Assembly: GCA_035760965.1 (NCBI GenBank)
Contig: DASTRY010000003.1
Location: forward strand, 1-38,932
Reading direction: 5' to 3'
From: JADGHX01 sp035760965
Lineage (GTDB): Bacteria; Pseudomonadota; Gammaproteobacteria; Steroidobacterales; Steroidobacteraceae
Length of the DNA stretch: 38,932 bases
The position numbers and the translations under genes are program-made. Every line of letters begins with the position of its first letter. Position 1 is the stretch's first letter. Shown piece after piece: positions 31,973 to 38,932 of this stretch. The notes under the pieces are model-generated. The model was not told where the DNA came from. It worked only from the letters and a program-made list of their open reading frames with translations, and searched no databases.

Positions 31973-34615
31973 TCACTGCGGCGGCGGGCCCTCGCTCACG
32001 CGCACGAAGTCGTGCGGCCGCATCCACTTGCGGAACGCGGCCTGGACGTCTGCGCCGCTCAGTGCGACGTACCGGCGCGCCGCAATGGTCGGTTCATCGA
32101 GCGGCAGCCCGAGATCGATGCGCCCGAGCAGTCCTCCCGCGATGTCTCCGATGCTCGCTTCGCTCAGCGGAATCTGCCGCACGAGCGACGCTTTGACGCG
32201 CGCGAGCTCCTCGGCGGTCGGCGGCGACTTCTGCAGCGCTTCGATCTCGCGCGTGACGATGCCCGCGGCCTTGCTCACGTTCTGCGGATCGCTCGCATAC
32301 TGGACCGCGTAGATGCTGCGGGTACGGCCGGCTTCCAACATCGACCCGACGGAGTACACCAGCCCGGAATTCTTGCGCAGATCGATGCTGAGTCGCGTCG
32401 AGTAGAAGCCTCCGCCGAGCACGGCATTGCCGAGCGCGAGCGGGTAGTAGTCAGGGTCCGAGCGGGTGAGCGCAAGGTCCTCGGCCAGGATCACGACGTC
32501 CTGAACGCGGCTGGCGTTGGGCACCACGATCGTATCCGGTCCGTTCGGCCGCGCGGGCGGCAGATCGATGACGGGTGGTGGTCCGCTCGCGCGCCATGCG
32601 CCGAAATATTTCTCGATCGTGGCACGCGCCTCGCGCGGAGCGACTTTGCCGATGACGACGATCGTCGTCAGGTCCGGCCGGAACACGGCGCGGTGATACG
32701 AGCGCACGGCATCGAGCGTCAACGCGTTGACCGACTCCGGCGTCGCCATCCGCACGCTGGGATCACTCGCGCTGAACAGCGCGCGCCGCAGAGAATGCTG
32801 GGCGAGGAAGCGCGGGCTGCGGTTGCGTGCCGCGATCCCTTGAGCGATCTCCCCTTTGATGACGCTCAGCGCCTGCTGTGGCAGGGCCGGGTGCAGCTCG
32901 TGCTCGGCGAGCAACTCGACCGCTCGATCGAAGTGCTCCGCGAGCACGCCGATGGAAAAATCGGTGCCCGCGCGCTCGCGCGCGCCGATGTCATCGAGCG
33001 CTCGCTCGAATGCGAGCCGGTCGAGTCGCTCGGTGCCGTAAGGAAGCAACGCGTGGAGCAGCTGCGCCACGCCTTCCTGTCCCTTCGGCTCTTGCGTCTC
33101 GGGGCGGTTGCGGATGTGGCCGAAGACACTCACGGTATCGCTCACGTTCTCCGGCTGCACGATGAGCGTGAGTCCGTTCGGTAACTTCTCCACGACGGGA
33201 TGCACGGTCGAGGGCGGCACGACGAGCCTACGGAGTGCGGACTCCGCCCACGGCGGAAGCTGCGTCGGCTTCGCTTCGCCGAGCGAGATGGATTCCTGAC
33301 CCCCGAACCCGCCACCGCTCGCCGTCACGGGTTTGCCCGAGACGTGCGGCAGCATGACGCCCGAGACCGCGTGATCCAGGTCGAGATAGGTGCGCGCAAC
33401 CCGATTGACGTCCGCGACGGTCACCCGCTCGATGCGCGCGAGGTCCTCATCGGGCGACTCCAACCCATACAGCATGAGCGCATCGGACCAGACCGAGGCA
33501 AGACCCTCGATCGAGTTTCGCTGGAACTGAGCGCTGCTGCGCTCGTGAACTTTGGCCGCCGCGACGAGATCGGCCGGCACGCCCTCGCGCGCGACCTTCG
33601 AGAGGATGGCGCGGATCTCGGTTTCGAGCGCTCGCGGATCCTGTCCCGTGGTGAATTCGACGGTGGCATACGCGACGCCCGCTTGCGGAAGCGGCTCGAG
33701 CCCGAAGTCCGCGTCGAGCGCCTTGCCTGCGGGCACGAGCCCGTAGAGATCGAACCGATGGCTGCTGAGGACATCCGCCAGCACCTCGAGCGCCGCGAAG
33801 TCGCTGCTCGTCGGGCCTGGGGTGCGCATGGCGAGCATGAGCGTTCCGTTGGGCCGATCCGTGTCGACGTGCAACGCGGCCGGCTTCACTGGGCGCAGGT
33901 TCACCTTTGGCCGCGGCGGCAGCCGCTTGGCCTTGATGTCGCCGAAGAGGCGCTCGATCGACTGCAGCGTCGTTTTCGGATCGACGTCGCCTGCGATGAC
34001 GATGAGCGCGTTGTTCGGCGCATACCACGCGTCGTGAAACCGCTTCAGCATCGCGGCCGTGGTCTTCTCGAACGACTGGCGCGTTCCGAGCGCATCGTGC
34101 GCGTACGGCGTGCCCGCGAACATCGCCTCGCGCAGCTTGGAGTAAAGCACGTAGTCCGGCTCGGAGAGGTCCTGCGCGACTTCCTGCTCGATCGCGCCTC
34201 GTTCCGTGTCCCAGTCCTTCTGCGCGTCCAGCACGCTGCGCATGCGCACGGCTTCGATGTGAAGCGCCACCTCGAGATCCGCGGCCGGCACCGTGAAGAG
34301 ATACTGCGTGAGCGACTCGCGCGTGTTCGCGTTGAAGTTGCCGCCGATCACGCTGCCGATATCGGCGAGCTGATCGGCCGTGAGCCCGGGGCTGCCGCGG
34401 AACATCATGTGTTCCTGCGCGTGTGCCATGCCGGGGAACCCTTCCGGCGCTTCATCCGAGCCGACCCCATAGTTCACGGAGATCGAGACGACCGGTGCGA
34501 GCGAGTTGCGCACGATCACGACCCGCAGGCCGTTCGGCAACGTGCTGCGCGAGACTTCGTTCTGAGCGAGCGCCGTCGAGCAGAGCGCGAGCCATGCGAG
34601 AGCGAGCCACTTCAT
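31973..34615 (-). CDS. M16 zinc metallopeptidase, two fused domains, exported
   Basis: Pitrilysin/insulinase-family peptidase of 880 residues. The ATG at 34615 opens a Sec signal (MKWLALAWLALCSTALA before QNE); AAGGAG is 11 bases upstream, 8 from an in-frame TTG at 34618 that could also be the start. The N-terminal half carries the inverted zinc motif HAQEH (His65, Glu68, His69) with the third ligand in AIEQEVAQDL (about Glu145). The C-terminal half is an M16 fold without the motif (GVAQLLHALLPYG where HxxEH would be), as in fused M16B proteins with one active and one inactive half. It likely degrades short peptides in the periplasm. It is upstream of and co-directional with DUF748, and divergent from the glycosyltransferase unit. 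Confidence 0.93.
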   Translation of the reverse strand: MKWLALAWLALCSTALAQNEVSRSTLPNGLRVVIVRNSLAPVVSISVNYGVGSDEAPEGFPGMAHAQEHMMFRGSPGLTADQLADIGSVIGGNFNANTRESLTQYLFTVPAADLEVALHIEAVRMRSVLDAQKDWDTERGAIEQEVAQDLSEPDYVLYSKLREAMFAGTPYAHDALGTRQSFEKTTAAMLKRFHDAWYAPNNALIVIAGDVDPKTTLQSIERLFGDIKAKRLPPRPKVNLRPVKPAALHVDTDRPNGTLMLAMRTPGPTSSDFAALEVLADVLSSHRFDLYGLVPAGKALDADFGLEPLPQAGVAYATVEFTTGQDPRALETEIRAILSKVAREGVPADLVAAAKVHERSSAQFQRNSIEGLASVWSDALMLYGLESPDEDLARIERVTVADVNRVARTYLDLDHAVSGVMLPHVSGKPVTASGGGFGGQESISLGEAKPTQLPPWAESALRRLVVPPSTVHPVVEKLPNGLTLIVQPENVSDTVSVFGHIRNRPETQEPKGQEGVAQLLHALLPYGTERLDRLAFERALDDIGARERAGTDFSIGVLAEHFDRAVELLAEHELHPALPQQALSVIKGEIAQGIAARNRSPRFLAQHSLRRALFSASDPSVRMATPESVNALTLDAVRSYHRAVFRPDLTTIVVIGKVAPREARATIEKYFGAWRASGPPPVIDLPPARPNGPDTIVVPNASRVQDVVILAEDLALTRSDPDYYPLALGNAVLGGGFYSTRLSIDLRKNSGLVYSVGSMLEAGRTRSIYAVQYASDPQNVSKAAGIVTREIEALQKSPPTAEELARVKASLVRQIPLSEASIGDIAGGLLGRIDLGLPLDEPTIAARRYVALSGADVQAAFRKWMRPHDFVRVSEGPPPQ

Positions 34616-34665
34616 CAAATCGTCGACTCCTTGGGGGTGCCTCAGCCGGAGCTTGGGTGACTGCC

Positions 34666-34688
34666 GCCGACATCGCCGCGATGTCGGC
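34666..34688. promoter_or_regulatory. Perfect 10-bp inverted repeat in a divergent promoter region
   Basis: GCCGACATCG-CCG-CGATGTCGGC is the longest perfect hairpin noticed in the window. It lies between the starts of the M16 peptidase (34615) and glycosyltransferase (34750), where neither gene ends. That argues for an operator or 5' leader structure rather than a terminator. No known binding motif was recognised. Confidence 0.45.
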
Positions 34689-34749
34689 CGAAATGGAAAG
34701 CGTCCCGGCAAGCGCTGTGCCCGTCGGGCGCCATTGCTAAGCTTGATGG

Positions 34750-36069
34750 ATGACCGCGAAGCGCATCGTCCTGGCGACCTTCGGCACGCATGGCGACGTG
34801 AATCCGTTCATTTCGCTCGGGCTGCGGTTGCGGGATCTCGGGCTCGATCCGCTCATTGCCGCTTGGCCGGACTACGAGGCGAAGGTGTCGGCCGCCGGCC
34901 TCGCGTTCCATGCCGTCCGTCCCTCGCTCGCCCAGGTGCGCGCCGACCTGAAGCTCGATGAGCGCGCGCTGTTCCGGCGCGCCATGGCCGATCCGGCGTT
35001 CGTCTTTCGCGATATCAGCATGCCGTACTTGCGGGTGTCCTACGAGGACATCCTGGGCGCGTTGCCGGGCGCGGCGCTGGTGCTGACCAGCTCTCTCGCA
35101 TTCTCCACACGCCTTGCCGCCGAGAAGCTGGGCATCCCGCAGATCGGCGTCGTGCTACAGCCGAGCCTGCTCCAATCGGGGTATGACCCGCCGCTCGTGG
35201 TGAACGCTCCGCGCTATTCGGCATTCATGCGGAGCTTGGGGCCGCGTGTGACGCGGCCTGCCGTGCGACTTCTGAACAAAATGACCGCGCACTGGGTCGC
35301 ACCGGTCAAAAAGTTTCGCCGCGAGCTCGGGCTGCCGCCCGATCCGCGTAATCCCATTTTCGAGGGGCAGTATTCGCGCGATGGCGTGCTTGCGATGTAT
35401 TCGCCCCTGCTCGGCGGTTTACAGCCGGACCATCCCCCTGGCGCGGTGATCACGGGATTCACGTTCTATGACGACGATCCGGAGGACGATCCCGCGACCC
35501 GAGCCGCGCTGGCTGAGTTCCTGGGCGAGGGGCCGCCACCGATCGCCTTCGTGCTCGGCAGCTCCGCGCACGTCGCTGCGGACGATTTCTTCGAGGTCAG
35601 TCGCGAGGTCGCCGAGGCGAGCGGTCGGCGTGCGGTACTCGTTGCGGGTGCGGCAGCCGGCGAGGGCGCACAGCGGTCTGCGAACGTGCTCGTCTGTCGC
35701 TACGCGCCGTATTCGAGGTTTTTTCCGAGCGCTGCGGCGGTGGTTCATCAAGGGGGCATCGGCACTCTGGCGCAGGCTCTACGCGCCGGGCGCCCGCAGA
35801 TCGTCGTGCCGTTTCATGGAGACCAGCTCGACAACGGCGCGCGCGCCGAACGGCTGGGCGTCGCGCGAGTCATCCTCCGTCGCCGCTATCGCAAGCAGCA
35901 CCTGATTGGCGAGCTGGCGAAGTTGCTCGGCGAGCCTGGCTATGCGGACGCGAGCGCGAAGGTGGGGGAACAAGTTCAGCGCGAGGACGGCGCCGGAGTT
36001 GCGGCCGCGGTCGTCATGCGCGTGCTGCGCGGCTACACTGGGGATCACTCGCGGGAGGGCACTTCATGA
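34750..36069 (+). CDS. Glycosyltransferase, UDP-glucuronosyltransferase-like (GT1/GT28)
   Basis: Predicted GT-B glycosyltransferase of 439 residues that moves a sugar from a nucleotide donor to a lipid or small hydrophobic acceptor. The N-terminal domain starts IVLATFGTHGDVNPFISLGL, the hallmark of the sterol-glucosyltransferase and macrolide-glycosyltransferase type. The C-terminal donor site has VLGSSAH, then CRYAPYSRFFPSAAAVVHQG with GGIGTLAQALRAGRPQIVVP and HGDQLDNGARAERLGVA. No signal or membrane helix is seen, so it is cytoplasmic or peripheral. The Shine-Dalgarno is weak. Its stop overlaps the VOC gene start (ATGA). The acceptor is unknown. Confidence 0.88.
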   Translation: MTAKRIVLATFGTHGDVNPFISLGLRLRDLGLDPLIAAWPDYEAKVSAAGLAFHAVRPSLAQVRADLKLDERALFRRAMADPAFVFRDISMPYLRVSYEDILGALPGAALVLTSSLAFSTRLAAEKLGIPQIGVVLQPSLLQSGYDPPLVVNAPRYSAFMRSLGPRVTRPAVRLLNKMTAHWVAPVKKFRRELGLPPDPRNPIFEGQYSRDGVLAMYSPLLGGLQPDHPPGAVITGFTFYDDDPEDDPATRAALAEFLGEGPPPIAFVLGSSAHVAADDFFEVSREVAEASGRRAVLVAGAAAGEGAQRSANVLVCRYAPYSRFFPSAAAVVHQGGIGTLAQALRAGRPQIVVPFHGDQLDNGARAERLGVARVILRRRYRKQHLIGELAKLLGEPGYADASAKVGEQVQREDGAGVAAAVVMRVLRGYTGDHSREGTS

Positions 36070-36605
36070 GAACGCTAGGCTTCGGACAGCGCACTGGCCA
36101 GATCGTGCAGATGGCGTATGTGGTGCAAGACATTCGTGCCGCGATCGACTGGTGGATTCGGGATTGCCGCACCGGTCCGTGGTTCCTGCTCGATAGCTTC
36201 ACGGGTCCGGAGCAGCGCTATCGCGGCGGCCCCTCGCGCGCGGACGTGAGCATCGCGATGGCATTCGCCGGCCACATGCAGATCGAGCTCATCCAGCCGA
36301 AGGACGAGCATCCGTCCGTGTACAAGGAAATCATCGACAAGCGCGGCTATGGCTTTCATCACGTCGGCATCGCGGTCGACGATGTGGAAGCGGAGTGCGC
36401 CGCCTACGAGCGGCGCAACTATCAGGTGGCATTTCGCGCGCCGGTGCCGAGCGGCGGCGCGGTGTACTACATGGACGACGGCCGCAACGAGCCGGGCTTC
36501 ATCGAGCTGATCCCCGCGACGCCCGGAATGGACGACATGTTCACGCGCTACTGGCGGGCGTCTGTCGACTGGCGCGGCGACGACCCGATCCGACCGTTCG
36601 GATGA
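36066..36605 (+). CDS. VOC-fold (glyoxalase/bleomycin-resistance-type) protein
   Basis: Small enzyme-like protein of 179 residues with two paired beta-alpha-beta-beta-beta modules: one from QMAYVVQDIRAAIDWWI to QIELIQP, the other from YGFHHVGIAVDDVEAE to GFIELIPATPG. Metal-ligand positions of the fold are likely held by Gln16, Glu in IELIQP, His in FHHVGIAV and Glu in FIELIPA, where the classical first His is Gln. GGAGGG lies 7 bases before the ATG, which overlaps the glycosyltransferase stop. Four bases separate its stop from the polymerase start. The family includes isomerases, dioxygenases and epimerases; none can be singled out. Confidence 0.85.
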   Translation: MRTLGFGQRTGQIVQMAYVVQDIRAAIDWWIRDCRTGPWFLLDSFTGPEQRYRGGPSRADVSIAMAFAGHMQIELIQPKDEHPSVYKEIIDKRGYGFHHVGIAVDDVEAECAAYERRNYQVAFRAPVPSGGAVYYMDDGRNEPGFIELIPATPGMDDMFTRYWRASVDWRGDDPIRPFG

Positions 36606-36609
36606 CGCC

Positions 36610-37851
<1,242 letters not shown>

Positions 37852-38932
37852 GGCTTCGTGACTTCGAGCTGGTCGTAGCGGCAATCCTGCGGACGCTTGT
37901 CGGGTCGCCAGCGCAGGAACAACGCCGCGTGGCGGAAGCGATCGCCCTGCATGTGGTCGTATTTCACCTCGCAGACGCGCTCGATGCGAAGCGGCTCCCA
38001 CGACAGATCCTTGCCGGCGCTCCAGCGACTCTGCGCGCCCGGCATGCGGCTCGATTCGGCAGCGGCACCGGCCCACTCGCGCCAGGGGTGATCGTCCATC
38101 GCGTTCTGGCGAAGCGGAGCGAGCTCCTTCACGAGCTGTCTGCGCATGGTCATCGTGAACGACGAGGTGACGCCGACGTGCTGGAGCACGCCGGCATCGT
38201 CGTAGAGGCCGAGCAACAGCGAGCCCACCGCATCCTTGCCGCTCTTGTGCCAGCGGAAACCGGCGACGACGCAGTCCGCGGTGCGCGCGTGCTTCACTTT
38301 GATCATGGCGCGCTTGCCGGGCTGATAGGTGCCGGACTCGAGCTTCGCGACGACACCGTCGAGCCCGGCGCCTTCGAAGCGCGTCAGCCAATCGAGCGCG
38401 ACCGCGCGATCGCGCGTGACCGGGGTGAGATGGACGGGGCGTTGCACGTCCGCGAGCAAGTCTTCGAGCGCCGCGCGGCGCGCGTCCTGGCGCGTGCTCA
38501 TGAGATCGCGCTTGCCGATCGCGAGCACGTCGAAGGCGACGAACGAGGAGGGCGTTTCCTTTGCGAGCTTCGCCACGCGCGAAGCGGCGGGGTGCAGGCG
38601 GAGCTGGAGCGCGTCGAAGTCCAGGCCATGCGCCGTTGCGATGACGATCTCGCCGTCAACGACGCAGTTCTTGGGCAAGCGCTCGAGCAGTGCCTCGTGC
38701 AACTCGGGGAAATAGCGATCGAGCGGGCGCGAGTCGCGGCTCTGGATGAAGACATCATCGCTGCCGCGGAACACGATCGCGCGGAAGCCGTCCCACTTCG
38801 GTTCGTAGAGATACGGCCCGCTGGGCACCTCGTCGGCAAGCTTCGCGAGCATGGGCTCGATGGGCGGCGTGACGGCAAGCTGTGCGAAGGGGTTCAACGG
38901 CGCTGCTCAGGGTGCACGGCCACGGGTCGATA

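Noticed and set aside
30860..33184. 774-codon plus-strand open frame across DUF748 and the M16 peptidase
   Set aside because: It spans two well-supported minus-strand genes and their gap and shows only shadow composition.

Overview
The window is GC-rich, densely coded bacterial DNA with almost no gaps. Two TonB-dependent receptors, an HAE1-type RND pump with its lipoprotein adaptor, a DUF748 (AsmA-like) envelope protein and several Sec signal peptides show a Gram-negative cell. Gene content and protein style suggest a high-GC gammaproteobacterium of the Steroidobacter/Nevskiales kind; that placement is inference. No rRNA, tRNA, CRISPR array, insertion sequence or phage gene was seen. No stretch above 300 bases lacks a gene.

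Left part (1-9204). A secreted metallo-beta-lactamase-fold hydrolase, cut by the window edge, runs divergently from a LysR regulator. A large TonB-dependent receptor follows the regulator, and its ribosome-binding site lies in a predicted hairpin. Converging on it is a 1271-residue hybrid kinase with two complete kinase cores and two receivers in one chain.

Arginine region (9439-14271). An Lrp/AsnC regulator is divergent from a translationally coupled ornithine cyclodeaminase-arginase pair, which would take arginine via ornithine to proline. A DUF711 protein follows, with a Tat-like signal stranded in another frame just upstream. Then come a two-helix mini membrane protein and a convergent, overlapping orphan FixJ-type regulator whose phosphoacceptor Asp is replaced by Glu.

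Catabolic island (14530-24231). A thiolase is divergent from a tightly packed block: TonB receptor, MFS transporter, secreted type-B carboxylesterase, AMP-dependent acyl-CoA ligase, TetR regulator and MFE2-like short-chain dehydrogenase. Together these read as a pathway that takes up an ester, hydrolyses it, imports the acid, activates it to a CoA thioester and oxidises it. The acyl-CoA dehydrogenase and hydratase steps are not in the window. An RND adaptor/pump pair without an outer-membrane channel follows (24353-28680).

Right part (28733-38897). On the minus strand lie a DUF748 protein and a fused two-domain M16 peptidase. Divergent from them is a three-gene unit: a glycosyltransferase, a VOC-fold protein and an archaeo-eukaryotic primase-type repair polymerase. 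The polymerase gene overlaps tail-to-tail with a stand-alone ATP-dependent DNA ligase, a split version of the LigD repair enzyme; no Ku gene is visible.
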